Assembly: GCA_024274785.1 (NCBI GenBank)
Contig: JAJSAM010000027.1
Span: 40,376-104,375, forward strand
Direction: 5' to 3'
Source: Planctomycetota bacterium
GTDB taxonomy: Bacteria; Planctomycetota; JAJSAM01
Length of the DNA: 64,000 nt
Shown one piece after another: positions 8,563-16,933 of this stretch. The notes below the pieces were generated by a model. That model ran no database searches, was not told the DNA's origin, and saw only the letters and a program-made list of their open reading frames with translations. Both the position numbers and the translations under genes were made by a program. Every line of letters starts with the position of its first letter. The stretch's first letter is position 1.

Positions 8563-9770
8563 TCCGTGTGAGCCGTGTGAGCCTGTCGACGATGGTCTTC
8601 CTCGCCCTCGCGGTGGCTTCTCCCGCGGCAACGGGGCAGCAGGACGCCGGCGCATTCGGCATCCTCGACCGCACCGGAGTTTCCGCCCGCCTGGTGCGGC
8701 ACGGCTCCGGTTCGAGGCTCTATCACACCGGCGGGCGGCTCACCATCTCCTCCCGGCGGGCGGAGTTCGTGCCGGAGCGGGCGGGGATTCACCTGCGCAT
8801 GGCCTTCCGTCGCGACGGGGGTTGCCGCACGGTCGCCTCGCGCACCGCCGGATCCTGGACCCTCGTGGCGGAGAGCGCCAACCTGCCCTTTCCGGAACTG
8901 CTCGCCCTCCCCGATTTCGACCGCCGGTTCAAGGAGTCCGCGAAGCCGGGGACGTATACACCCCGCAGCAGCGAGGACCGGAAGCTCCTCGACCGTATCA
9001 CTGTGACCCGGGATCGTGCCGGCCGCCCGGAGCGGGTCATGCTGTGGTGGGCCGGCGGCGACCTCGAAGTTCGCGAGTACTCCAATTGGGCAGAGATGGC
9101 CCCGGTCATCATCGATGTGCCATTGCCGGAACGCAGCGTCGTCTGGCCCCCGGAAAAGGTGTGGGGATCGCACCTGGAGAACGCGCTCGAGACCCTCGAT
9201 CAACAGCTCGGGAAGCTCGAGGATCTCTCCGGGACCTTCATCCGTGAAAAGCGCACCCTCCTCCTCAATCGCCCGGTCCGGGCCACCGGTCGCTTCGTCT
9301 TCGTCCCCGGTCGCCTGCTCTGGATCGACGAGCAGCCGCGGAAGGTGGAAGTCCTGATCACCCGGGGAGGCATGGAGATCCACGACCCCGGGAACCGGCG
9401 GCTGGAGCGGTTCAGTTTCGGCGGCCACGCGCTCGGCCGGTACGTCTTTCTCGGCTTCGGCGATTCCCTGGCCGAGGGTCTGCGCGGCCTGGACCCGGTG
9501 GTGTTCGAGCGCACCGGCGATGAGCTGCGGCTCGAACTCGTCCCGGTCCGGGGGGAACTGGGAAAGCATGTGAAGCGGATCTCGTTTCGGTTCGACATCA
9601 GGACCGGGATGATCAGGCAACTCGGCTACTCGGACCCCGCAGGCGATTCGGTGACGACCACGTTCACCACGATCGAGAAGAACACCGGAATGGATCCTGA
9701 GGCGGTGAGCATCCGTCCGGCCGCCGGCACGAAGATCGTCGAGAGCAGGGGAGGCATGCCCTGGCGATGA
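8559..9770 (+). CDS. Secreted protein with C-terminal LolA-like lipid-carrier domain
   Basis: A 403-residue protein. GTG at 8559 overlaps the exporter stop (GTGA) and is preceded by AAGGGA; the ORF track starts further upstream. The signal peptide is STMVFLALAVASPAATGQ. Residues 30-190 form an unassigned beta-rich N-terminal domain. From about residue 210 a LolA-like pattern appears: LGKLEDLSGTFIREKRTLLL, ATGRFVFVPGRLLWI, and a closing DSVTTTFTTIEKN. LolA-like proteins ferry lipids across the periplasm. The fusion of an extra N-terminal domain is unusual for LolA. Coupling to the MMPL exporter and dehydratase genes supports a transport role. Confidence 0.65.
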   Translation: MIRVSRVSLSTMVFLALAVASPAATGQQDAGAFGILDRTGVSARLVRHGSGSRLYHTGGRLTISSRRAEFVPERAGIHLRMAFRRDGGCRTVASRTAGSWTLVAESANLPFPELLALPDFDRRFKESAKPGTYTPRSSEDRKLLDRITVTRDRAGRPERVMLWWAGGDLEVREYSNWAEMAPVIIDVPLPERSVVWPPEKVWGSHLENALETLDQQLGKLEDLSGTFIREKRTLLLNRPVRATGRFVFVPGRLLWIDEQPRKVEVLITRGGMEIHDPGNRRLERFSFGGHALGRYVFLGFGDSLAEGLRGLDPVVFERTGDELRLELVPVRGELGKHVKRISFRFDIRTGMIRQLGYSDPAGDSVTTTFTTIEKNTGMDPEAVSIRPAAGTKIVESRGGMPWR

Positions 9771-10186
9771 GCAGGTTCCTTGACGAGGACGCGGTTCGCA
9801 CCATCCTGCCGCATCGCGAGGAGATGCTCCTCTGCCGCACCGCCACCGTGGACGGCGAAGGGGGCGGCCGCGCCGACCTCGACCTGACGGCAGAGCAGTG
9901 GGGGGCGCGGCTCCACTGTCCGCATCTCTTTCTGGTGGAGGCGTTGGCCCAGTTGTGTGGTCTCGCGCTGGCGGGGCACCGGTCTTCGGAGGAATGCGGT
10001 CCGAGCCGAGGCTACCTGGCCGAGGCGGGGGAACTCGAATTCACCGGAGCGGTGGTCGCCGGGACGACGGTCGGCCTGTCCGTCGAGAGCGAAATCTCGT
10101 TCGGACCACTGCACCGTTACCTGGTGACGGCAAGGTGCGGGGGCGAAGTGCTCGTTCGCGGTTGCCTTACTGTCGCCACCGCTTGA
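9767..10186 (+). CDS. Hotdog-fold 3-hydroxyacyl-ACP dehydratase-like protein (FabZ/ApeI-like)
   Basis: A 139-residue hotdog protein. ILPHREEMLLC matches the FabZ-type N-terminal motif and LFLVEALAQLCG the central helix with its catalytic Glu. The usual HFPGxPxxPG loop is replaced by LHCPHLFLVEA, so the Gly/Pro loop is lost, although a His remains just before the helix. Short FabZ-like dehydratases of this type act in aryl-polyene and similar clusters, removing water during chain elongation. The start overlaps the preceding stop by 4 bases. Its 3' end overlaps the convergent acyltransferase gene by 20 bases. Confidence 0.75.
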   Translation: MSRFLDEDAVRTILPHREEMLLCRTATVDGEGGGRADLDLTAEQWGARLHCPHLFLVEALAQLCGLALAGHRSSEECGPSRGYLAEAGELEFTGAVVAGTTVGLSVESEISFGPLHRYLVTARCGGEVLVRGCLTVATA

Positions 10187-11066
10187 GCCCCTCCGCTTCG
10201 AACACCGGGTGGAAGTTGTACCACTGGTCGGGGTAGCGCCGGATCAGGGCTTCGAATTCGGTCGCCAGAGCCTGCCCGGAAGCGGCGATGGCTTCCGGGG
10301 CGGGGCTGTGAACTTCGATCGCCGGTCGGATCCGGACGACGTAGCGGTCACCCTCCCGCACTGTGACCACGGGGACCAGCGGCGCACCGGTCAAGGCGGC
10401 GATGTGGAGGGGCCCCGAGGGCATCTCGATCTCTTCGCCGAAGAACCGGACCGGTTGCGAGCGCCCGGAATAGATCCGGTCTCCAAGCATGGCCACCGCT
10501 TCGTTGCGGGCGAGCGCCGCCTGGATGTCGAGAATGCTCCCGGCGTCGTTCGGGCCTCCCACGTAGATCATCTTCATCTCCGCGCGGTCCCGGAACCGGG
10601 CGCGGTAGCGGTCGAAGACGGGGAAGGGGTCGCGGATGGAGAGGACGCTCACCTTGCAGTTCACCTCCTTCAGCAGGAAGCCGGCCAGTTCCCAGTTGCC
10701 GAGGTGCGGGCCGATGATGATGACGCCCTTCCCTTTCTCCCGGGCTTCGTGGATGTGCTCCTTGCCGTGAAGGGCTCCCATCAGTCCGAGCACCTGCGCC
10801 TCGCTCCGGAACGGCAACGCCATGTAGTCAAGCATGTAGAGGCCGTAGTTCGTGAAGACGCGCCGGACCAGGCGTTTCAGCTGTGGCTCGTTCAGGTGTT
10901 CACCAACGGCTACCCGCAGGTTGGAGGTGACCGCCTCGCGCACTCCCGGCATCTGGCGCAGGAAGACGTTCGTGAGCCCGTTCGACAGGTTTCGGTGCAG
11001 ACGCCTTGGAAGAAGCAGCGATGCGGGCGTGTAGAGGAACGTGAGATACGGGGTGAGGTTCCTCAT
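10167..11066 (-). CDS. Lysophospholipid/lipid A-type acyltransferase (LPLAT, HtrB-like)
   Basis: A 299-residue protein with the HtrB/WaaM layout: a hydrophobic N-terminus (LYTPASLLLPRRL), GPHLGNWELAG as the catalytic H-x4-E-type motif, then GDRIYSG and MPSGPLHIAALTGAPLVPV. These enzymes transfer acyl chains from acyl-ACP to lipid A, ornithine lipids or related acceptors at the inner membrane. The gene is coupled to the Cys-less ketosynthase by ATGA and is last in the leftward arm. Attachment of the cluster's acyl or polyene product to a lipid head group would fit, but the acceptor is unknown. Confidence 0.85.
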   Translation of the reverse strand: MRNLTPYLTFLYTPASLLLPRRLHRNLSNGLTNVFLRQMPGVREAVTSNLRVAVGEHLNEPQLKRLVRRVFTNYGLYMLDYMALPFRSEAQVLGLMGALHGKEHIHEAREKGKGVIIIGPHLGNWELAGFLLKEVNCKVSVLSIRDPFPVFDRYRARFRDRAEMKMIYVGGPNDAGSILDIQAALARNEAVAMLGDRIYSGRSQPVRFFGEEIEMPSGPLHIAALTGAPLVPVVTVREGDRYVVRIRPAIEVHSPAPEAIAASGQALATEFEALIRRYPDQWYNFHPVFEAEGLKRWRQ

Positions 11067-12241
11067 GACTCGAGCACGATCGCCGCGGCGGCGCCACCGG
11101 ACGCAATCCCGGCGATCAGCACGCTCGAGAGTTCGAGATCTTCTGTGGGCGCACGCGGCAGGTTCATGCCGTGGCACTCCGGGATGGCGTCCTGAAGATC
11201 GGGAAGGCCCGGCGCCACCGCTTCCGTCAGGGCGATCACCCCGACGGCCGCGGCGAGGACGCCGGAACTGATGGACTCCCCGAACATACCCTTCGGTGCG
11301 GTGATCAACGGCGGTTCTCCTCCGGGAAAGTCCCGCAGCGCGCGGGCATGGGCCAGGTCCAGGTCTCGATCTCCGCTGGCTCCGCAGACCACCAGGCCGG
11401 GACTCGCCTGAGACTCCGCGCGGCAGTCCTCGATGCACGCGCGAAGCGCTGTCCCCGAGCGGTCCACCGTTTCCCCCGGGACCGGCGTTCCGAGCATTGC
11501 GCCGGCGGTCACCCGCGCCCGGCGGCGCTCCTTCCCGCCGCTCCCTTCGAGCAGGAGGAAGGTCACTCCCTCTCCCACGGCGGCTCCGGTGGACCGTTGG
11601 TCGAAGGGACAGGAGGGTTCACCCGACGCGGCCACCTGACCCAGACCGGCGAGGTGCTGCGGCAGGAAGTTCGAGAACTCGTCGGCGCCGCCGACCAGGA
11701 CTCGCTCCGCCCGGCCGCTTCGGATCCAGTCCATTCCGAGCAGCAGGGCGATCTCGCCGGATACCTCTCGCTGGGAGACCGTGACGTTGGGTCCCCTGAT
11801 CGAAAGGCGCATGGCCACCTGGCTGGCGATCGCGTTGGGGATGCTCGTCGAGAAGATCGCGGGGTTCGCCAGGTCCGGTCCGTCGACCAGCGTCTGCCGG
11901 AAGAACTCGTCGATGGACCGCGTGCAGCCGAGGCCGGTGCCGAGCGCGATCCCGGTGGTTTCCGGAAGATGTCCATCGTCCGGGATTCCAGCGGATTCGA
12001 GAGCCAGGTGCGCGGCCACGGTGGCGAGGAGGCCGATGCGGTTCATGCGCCTCGCCTTGATCGGACGGACCCACCGGGAGGAGTCGAACTCTCCGATGGC
12101 GGCCAGCGGCGAGGTGCAGTCCGGCGGTGCGCGATCCACCTGGGAGTCCGGCAATCCGAGCAGTGTCCGGAGCTCCGCATGGCCCGTCGCTCCGGGCAGC
12201 ACGCATCCGATCCCGGTGATGTAGACCGGCTCACTCATCAT
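11063..12241 (-). CDS. Ketosynthase-like chain-length-factor-type protein, active-site Cys replaced
   Basis: A 392-residue full-length ketosynthase fold (YITGIGCVLPG start, FSTSIPNAIASQVAM, VLVGGADEF, GAAVGEGVTFLLLE). At the nucleophile position the sequence reads VSQREVSG instead of VSTACSS, so the Cys is replaced, by alignment with the neighbour, by Glu. The first catalytic His motif is also lost (VVCGASGD) and the second is altered (PKGMFGES). Clusters of type II PKS and aryl-polyene type pair an active KS with such an inactive chain-length factor. It lies directly after the intact ketosynthase with an 11-base overlap, so co-translation and heterodimer formation are likely. Confidence 0.9.
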   Translation of the reverse strand: MMSEPVYITGIGCVLPGATGHAELRTLLGLPDSQVDRAPPDCTSPLAAIGEFDSSRWVRPIKARRMNRIGLLATVAAHLALESAGIPDDGHLPETTGIALGTGLGCTRSIDEFFRQTLVDGPDLANPAIFSTSIPNAIASQVAMRLSIRGPNVTVSQREVSGEIALLLGMDWIRSGRAERVLVGGADEFSNFLPQHLAGLGQVAASGEPSCPFDQRSTGAAVGEGVTFLLLEGSGGKERRRARVTAGAMLGTPVPGETVDRSGTALRACIEDCRAESQASPGLVVCGASGDRDLDLAHARALRDFPGGEPPLITAPKGMFGESISSGVLAAAVGVIALTEAVAPGLPDLQDAIPECHGMNLPRAPTEDLELSSVLIAGIASGGAAAAIVLES

Positions 12242-13436
12242 CGGGCGCTTGCAGGACGGTGGAGATGTTGTTGCCCCCTAACGAGAAGGCGTTGCTGAGG
12301 ATTCGCACGGGCCGCGTGTCGCGCGCCATCAGCAGCACGTGAGGGGCCCGGCATTCCGGATCGACCTCCTCGAGGTTGGCGGTGGGGAAGACCACTCCCT
12401 CCTCCAGTTGCAGGATGGACGCCAGGATACCGAAGCCTCCCGCGGCGCCGAGGGTGTGTCCGATCGCGCCTTTCACTCCCGAGACGGTGACCTGGTCGAG
12501 GTGGTCCGCGAACACGGTCTGGATGCCCCGGATTTCCGCCACGTCGCCGGCCGGAGTGGCGGTGCCGTGGGCGTCCACGTGGTCGATCCCGGCTGCTGTG
12601 ATTCCGGCGTCCCTTAGCGCCAGGTGCATGGTTCGGGCCGCCTCTCTTCCCGTAGGTTCCGGTGCGGTGATGTGGTGGTGGTCGCAGCAGAGGCCGTACC
12701 CGGTGAGAAACGCCAGGGGAGTGCGTCCTCGCTTCCGGGCGCGGCTCTCGCTCTCCAGCACGACGACGGCGGCCCCTTCACCGAGCACCAGTCCCCGCCG
12801 GCGGGAATCGAAGGGGCGGCAGAGCTCCGGGTCGAGGGCCATCAGCGAGTGGAATCCGGAGAACAGGGATTCCGAAGCAGCTTCCACGCCACCGGCCACG
12901 GCCACCTCCGCGCGTCCCGAGCGGATCAGGTCGGCGGCGATGGCGATGGATACCGCGCTCGACGAGCAGGCGGTCGACACGGCCATTCGCGGGCCGGAGA
13001 GGCCGAGGTCGAGGGCAACGCTGTCCCCGGGGCTCGACAGCGTGCACCCGCGCAGGTTGCGGAAGTCCGGCGTGTGCTCGCCGAGAATCTGCTCCCGGCG
13101 CAGGCGCTCGACCGCCGTGGTGCCGCCGGCGCTGGATCCGATCAGCACCGCGGTGCGTTCTCCTGGAACCTGATCGCCGCCGAGTCCCGCGGAGTGAAGT
13201 GCCTCGCGTGCGGCCCACACTGCGAGGGCGTCGCAGCGGGTGGTCGCTTCCGGCAAGTCGGAGCATGGTGGGGCCTCGGCCATCACCTTCACCCGGTAGG
13301 GATCCGCGTTGAAGGAGCGGATCGGGCCAATCGCCGAAGCCCCGGAGCGAAGGCCCGCGCAAAGAGCCTTGACCCCGAGCCCGAAGCCGCTGACGGCTCC
13401 CATTCCGGTGATGGCGATTGCTGATGATCCGGGCAT
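12231..13436 (-). CDS. fabF: Beta-ketoacyl-ACP synthase, FabF-like, catalytically complete
   Basis: A 401-residue condensing enzyme. VSTACSSSAVSIAIA carries the nucleophilic Cys, VDAHGTATPAGD the first catalytic His and GAIGHTLGAAG the second, giving the full Cys-His-His triad. GLVLGEGAAVVVLE and the C-terminal NAFSLGGNN are further family hallmarks. It performs decarboxylative condensation of malonyl-ACP onto an acyl chain. It heads the leftward operon followed by the Cys-less partner and the acyltransferase. Housekeeping fabF normally lies with acpP and fabG, so this copy more likely serves the dedicated cluster. The gene symbol denotes family rather than proven role. Confidence 0.9.
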   Translation of the reverse strand: MPGSSAIAITGMGAVSGFGLGVKALCAGLRSGASAIGPIRSFNADPYRVKVMAEAPPCSDLPEATTRCDALAVWAAREALHSAGLGGDQVPGERTAVLIGSSAGGTTAVERLRREQILGEHTPDFRNLRGCTLSSPGDSVALDLGLSGPRMAVSTACSSSAVSIAIAADLIRSGRAEVAVAGGVEAASESLFSGFHSLMALDPELCRPFDSRRRGLVLGEGAAVVVLESESRARKRGRTPLAFLTGYGLCCDHHHITAPEPTGREAARTMHLALRDAGITAAGIDHVDAHGTATPAGDVAEIRGIQTVFADHLDQVTVSGVKGAIGHTLGAAGGFGILASILQLEEGVVFPTANLEEVDPECRAPHVLLMARDTRPVRILSNAFSLGGNNISTVLQAPDDE

Positions 13437-13567
13437 CGCCCCGAGCTTATCCGGCCACCGGGCAGATAGGCAACGGGTCCCGCCGGGACGCAGGCATCGA
13501 GCTTGATCGCTGCATTGAGTTTGCGGGCTTGTGCGTGGTATGGTCGCTGTCGGGAACGCAGGATCTC

Positions 13568-14018
13568 ATGAGCAAGTTGGCGTTGTTTCTGCCGCTGTCT
13601 CTTCTCCTCGTGGCCTGTGCCGGCTCCAGTGGCTACATGAAACCGGGGGGGATGCGCCCCACCGAGCCTCCCCCGGGAATGGCGTTGGTGTACATCCTGA
13701 GGCCGACCGGATTCTTCGGCGTCGGCAGTGATTTCCAGGTCTGGGATGGGAACAACTGCATCGGGGTGGCGTTGGCGAACAAGTGTTTCGCCTACACTTG
13801 CGCTCCGGGGCGGCACTTCTTCATGTTCATCGCTGAGAACAACGTGGGGATCGACGCGGATCTGAGCGCGGGACCTGACCTACGAGGAACCGCGCACCGC
13901 TCTACTGGTCCAGTGGCAGACCGGCAGGCAGGCGAACGCTGAGAAGATCATGGCCATACTCCGGAGTCCCGAGGGTCGGGAGTATGTGAAGCAGTTGCCC
14001 TCCAGCGCGGGAAGGTAG
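13568..14018 (+). pseudogene. Lipoprotein gene broken by frameshift (DUF2846-like)
   Basis: The frame from ATG 13568 gives a lipoprotein signal (LFLPLSLLLVACAG) and a small domain PGMALVYILRPTGFFGVGSDF, VALANKCFAYTCAPGRHFF, typical of DUF2846-like proteins. After DADLSAG near 13868 this frame becomes proline/arginine-rich nonsense. A sensible continuation appears in another frame: LTYEEPRTALLVQW, then ILRSPEGREYVKQL, ending at TAG 14016-14018. A small deletion or a sequencing error near 13860-13880 explains this. The residues that should join the two halves are missing, so a real indel is more likely than a base-call error. Confidence 0.65.
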
Positions 14019-14143
14019 CTCCCTCCACTGGTGTGTCCGGGGGGGGCGGCACTCAGCCTGAGTCGGCCTGGTTTTCCATGTGCGCCCCTCTCGCAGACCG
14101 GTACCACTGGAGCCGGAGGCTGGAGTTGTGCGAGAATCACTCC

Positions 14144-14944
14144 ATGATCTTCTCTTTCTTCCGCCGCCGCCGCCGCCGGGCCCTGCTCGCTCTGCCCTTT
14201 CCCGAGGAGTGGGTTCCGTGGCTGCTCGAGCTGCCCTTCTACCAGGGGCTCGATGACGGGGAGCGGGAGCGGCTGCACGGCATCCTGCGGGTCATCATCG
14301 CGGAGAAGGAGTGGGAGGGGTGTGCCGGGTTCGAGATCACCGACGAGGTCAAGGTGGTCATCGCCGCGCAGGCCGCGCTGCTCGTGCTCTCGATCGAGCA
14401 CGACTACTTCCGGCGCGTGAAGACCATCCTCGTCTATCCCAGTGCCTACGACACCGGGCGGCCGAGGGGGCAGGGCGGGATCATCGTCGAGGAAGGCGCC
14501 GGGACCCACCTCGGGGAGGCCTGGTACCGGGGACCGGTGATCCTCTCCTGGGACTCGGTGCGGTACGGCGCGGAAGACCCGAGGGATGCCCACAACCTCG
14601 TCCTGCACGAGTTCGCGCACAAGCTCGACATGATGGACGGGACCATCGACGGCACTCCGCCGCTGACGGACAAGAAGGCCTACCGGGAGTGGGCGCGGGT
14701 CATGACCGAGGAGTACGAGACGCTTCGGGGGAAGGCGAAGAAGGGGAAGCGCTCGGTGCTCGATCGTTACGGGGCCACGAACGAGGCGGAGTTCTTCGCC
14801 GTCGCCGTGGAGACGTTCTTCGAGAAGCCGTTGCAGATGGAAAAGCGCCACCTGGAGCTCTACGAGTTGCTCCGGGAGTACTTCAAACAGGATCCGGCCC
14901 AACGCCTGCGGCGCGCGGCGGCGGAGGATGCGAACGACGTGTAA
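14144..14944 (+). CDS. mtfA: MtfA-type zinc metallopeptidase (M90 family)
   Basis: A 266-residue protein, almost the size of E. coli MtfA. The zinc motif is LVLHEFAHKLDMMDG, in the HEFAHKLDM context diagnostic of this family. The downstream GTPPLTDKKAYREWA and ATNEAEFFAVAVETFFEKP carry the distal Glu ligand region. The start was set at ATG 14144 (MIFSFFRRRRRR); the earlier ORF-track Met at 14033 adds a non-homologous extension. In E. coli MtfA acts on the Mlc repressor of glucose uptake genes. No Mlc homologue is visible here, so the target is unknown. Confidence 0.9.
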   Translation: MIFSFFRRRRRRALLALPFPEEWVPWLLELPFYQGLDDGERERLHGILRVIIAEKEWEGCAGFEITDEVKVVIAAQAALLVLSIEHDYFRRVKTILVYPSAYDTGRPRGQGGIIVEEGAGTHLGEAWYRGPVILSWDSVRYGAEDPRDAHNLVLHEFAHKLDMMDGTIDGTPPLTDKKAYREWARVMTEEYETLRGKAKKGKRSVLDRYGATNEAEFFAVAVETFFEKPLQMEKRHLELYELLREYFKQDPAQRLRRAAAEDANDV

Positions 14945-15027
14945 ATTGACTCGCTGCGGGTGCGGCGCTACACCATCCGTCTGCCGAGGCAGGAATCGTT
15001 CATCCTCACCCCCGATAGGAGTACCCC

Positions 15028-15420
15028 ATGCCGAAGATCAACTACGCCACCGGGATCACCGACGAGATGAGAGAGGCGAAGCGCGACTACGTGGACCGTC
15101 ACACGCCGCATGTCGTCGCCCCGGCCACCGCGAAGAAGGGCGAGATCGTCGTCGTCAGCGTGAAGATGGGTGCCGACTACGTCCACCCGGACGCCGACGA
15201 TCACCACATCCAGCGTCTGCAGCTCTTCGACCGCGACCGCCTGCTCGCCACCACCATCTACGAGCCGGGCGCCACCACCGCGGGCATGGAGGAGGCGAAG
15301 GGTTTCACTACCGCGTCGTTCGCCATCTCGCTGGCGAAGAGCGCGAAGCTCACCGCGCTGACCTACTGCACCAGGCACGGTCTGTGGATGAGCGAAGAGG
15401 CTGCTGTCGAGGTGGCTTGA
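15028..15420 (+). CDS. Superoxide reductase-like protein (neelaredoxin class, no desulforedoxin domain)
   Basis: A 130-residue single-domain protein. HTPHVVAP and KKGEIVVVSVKMG open the SOR immunoglobulin-like fold. HPDADDHHIQRLQLF supplies two of the iron-binding His, and LTALTYCTRHGLW the Cys and last His of the His4-Cys iron centre. The N-terminal CxxC rubredoxin-like centre of desulfoferrodoxin is missing, so it belongs with the one-iron neelaredoxins. It reduces superoxide to peroxide without making oxygen, a trait of anaerobes and microaerophiles. Rubrerythrin elsewhere in the window would remove the peroxide. AGGAG lies 8-9 bases before the ATG, and a terminator follows. Confidence 0.85.
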   Translation: MPKINYATGITDEMREAKRDYVDRHTPHVVAPATAKKGEIVVVSVKMGADYVHPDADDHHIQRLQLFDRDRLLATTIYEPGATTAGMEEAKGFTTASFAISLAKSAKLTALTYCTRHGLWMSEEAAVEVA

Positions 15421-15470
15421 CCACCTGGAGGGACGACCTCCGGGCGTCCGCGATCGCCTTGCGGGAACCC

Positions 15471-15505
15471 GAAAGCCCCTGCTTGCCTTCCGGGTGGGGG
15501 CTTTC
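15471..15505 (+). terminator. Rho-independent-type hairpin after the superoxide reductase gene
   Basis: GAAAGCCCC at 15471-15479 pairs with GGGGCTTTC at 15497-15505 around a 17-base loop. It is followed by a short T-containing stretch (TGATTCC), not a strong U-tract. The position about 50 bases after the stop supports a terminator role. Confidence 0.6.
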
Positions 15506-15562
15506 TGATTCCGATCGCGACCCACTGCCGGCGAACGCCCCTTGACCCATCGCCGCGCCGGC

Positions 15563-15995
15563 CTACGCCCATCTCTTGCCGGCCACGCCCGACCAGGGGA
15601 GGATCTGCGTGTTCCGGCGACGGTGGCGGCTGTCGCCCCCGTACACGAGGTACCTCTCGAATTCGTACCCTTCGATGCGGGCCGTCACTTTCTCCTCGAG
15701 GAGGTCCAGACCCCGGAAGAAGGATCGGTTTACCGTCCGGCCCGCCTTGATCTCCAGCGCCGGGATCCGGTTCCCCCGCTCGATGATCAGGTCCACTTCC
15801 GTCTTCAGGTGCTCCCCGATCGAAGAGAGCGGGGAACCCACCGGGGAACATCGCCTGGTCCAGGTTCTCCGGCGGATCGGGAAATCGCCGTAATTCGTCC
15901 AGGCTGCAAGGCAGCAGGTGGAACATGGCGGTGCGGCCGGCGATAGACTGCGAGATCGTGTCCATGAGGGCGAAGTGGGTCGACCCTCCATTGCG
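15563..15995 (-). pseudogene. Remnant of an AAA+ ATPase/DUF4143 gene
   Basis: Two frames together show pieces of the AAA_14/DUF4143 ATPase family. One frame has FALMDTISQSIAGRTAMFHL with SLDEL and MFPGGFPALFD from the ATPase part. The other has the C-terminal nuclease-like piece GEHLKTEVDLIIERGNR and PALEIKAGRTVN. Walker A, Walker B and most of the middle are gone, and the frame changes near 15820. An intact member is about 400 residues; only about 140 are represented. It marks decayed accessory DNA at the edge of the XRE/helicase island. Confidence 0.7.
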
Positions 15996-16041
15996 GCAGG
16001 GCCGCGCTGTGTTCAATTCCGTGGAATCGACGTACTCCGGG

Positions 16042-16923
16042 TCAGCTTCGCCGGAACACCGCGCAAACCACCGGCGGCCCTTCGCGATGCCGGTCGGACG
16101 GTAGCGCCTTCGCGGTCACCCGGAGGATCTCCCGGCGCGGGCCGAGGGCGTACTCCTCGCGGGCGACGACTTCTTTCTTCGTGAGCGATGCGCGGTACAC
16201 CGCGGATGTCTCCGGGACCGACTTGCCGGCCGGGAAGAGGAAGGGGAAGCCCGGCCCCTTGAAGACCCTTCGCACCCGGTAGGTGACCTGGCGCCGAGGA
16301 TCGCTCCCGCGGTCGCTCGGGCGTGCGGCGAAATCGAACAGTCCGGCGGCGGCGGGGCCTTCCTCGGTTTCGAGGAGGCGCAGTGAGGCGGCTTCGAGGG
16401 AGGCGCGGTAGGCGTCGGCCAGGGTGAAGATCGTCTCCGGGTGAAAACCCTGGCGCTCGCGGAGTTTCGTGAGATCGGCCGAGGGCATCATGAGTTCCGC
16501 AGCGCCCAGATCGCAGGCCCGCTCGAGTTCCCGGGCTTCTTCGGTGGCGTAGACCTCCCGGCAGGTGGTGCGGAACTGGTACTCGCCCTCGCGCTCAAAG
16601 ACCAGGTGTGCCAGCTCGTGGGCGATGGAGAAGGCGACGCGCGCCCGGGAGCGGATCCTGCTGTTGACGCCGATAATCGGTCGGCCGGCGATTTCGAAGA
16701 GAAGCGCATCCCAATCCACCCGCTCGGTGGTGGTTCGCTTGACCGGTACCCCGATGGCTCTCGCACAGCGCTCCGGGTCGTAGGGCGGTGGGTTGAAACC
16801 GGGGTCGACCTCCCTCACCGTTTTGATGAGGTGTTGGATGCGGGACGTGGCCAGGCCGCGCGCCTCGTCCGGATTCCCGGCGGGGAAAGGCACCGCGTCT
16901 TCGATCCAGGGGTGGTTCTGCAC
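16042..16923 (-). CDS. ImmA/IrrE-family metallo-endopeptidase
   Basis: A 293-residue protein from a GTG start. The zinc motif is VAFSIAHELAHLVFE (HELAH), preceded by PIIGVNSRI and followed by a Glu-rich helix (ERACDLGAAELMMPS) with the third ligand region. The C-terminal third is a strand-rich extension of unknown role. ImmA-type proteases cleave a partner XRE repressor and switch on a mobile element or stress regulon. The gene starts 10 bases after the XRE gene, so the two form one leftward operon, as in the classic repressor/antirepressor pairs. The substrate is therefore probably the neighbouring XRE protein. Confidence 0.85.
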   Translation of the reverse strand: MQNHPWIEDAVPFPAGNPDEARGLATSRIQHLIKTVREVDPGFNPPPYDPERCARAIGVPVKRTTTERVDWDALLFEIAGRPIIGVNSRIRSRARVAFSIAHELAHLVFEREGEYQFRTTCREVYATEEARELERACDLGAAELMMPSADLTKLRERQGFHPETIFTLADAYRASLEAASLRLLETEEGPAAAGLFDFAARPSDRGSDPRRQVTYRVRRVFKGPGFPFLFPAGKSVPETSAVYRASLTKKEVVAREEYALGPRREILRVTAKALPSDRHREGPPVVCAVFRRS

Positions 16924-16933
16924 GTCGTCGTTC

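Noticed and set aside
5989-8655. 888-codon minus-strand open frame
   Set aside because: It is antisense to the MMPL exporter; its translation is low-complexity Gly/Glu/His/Arg without domains.
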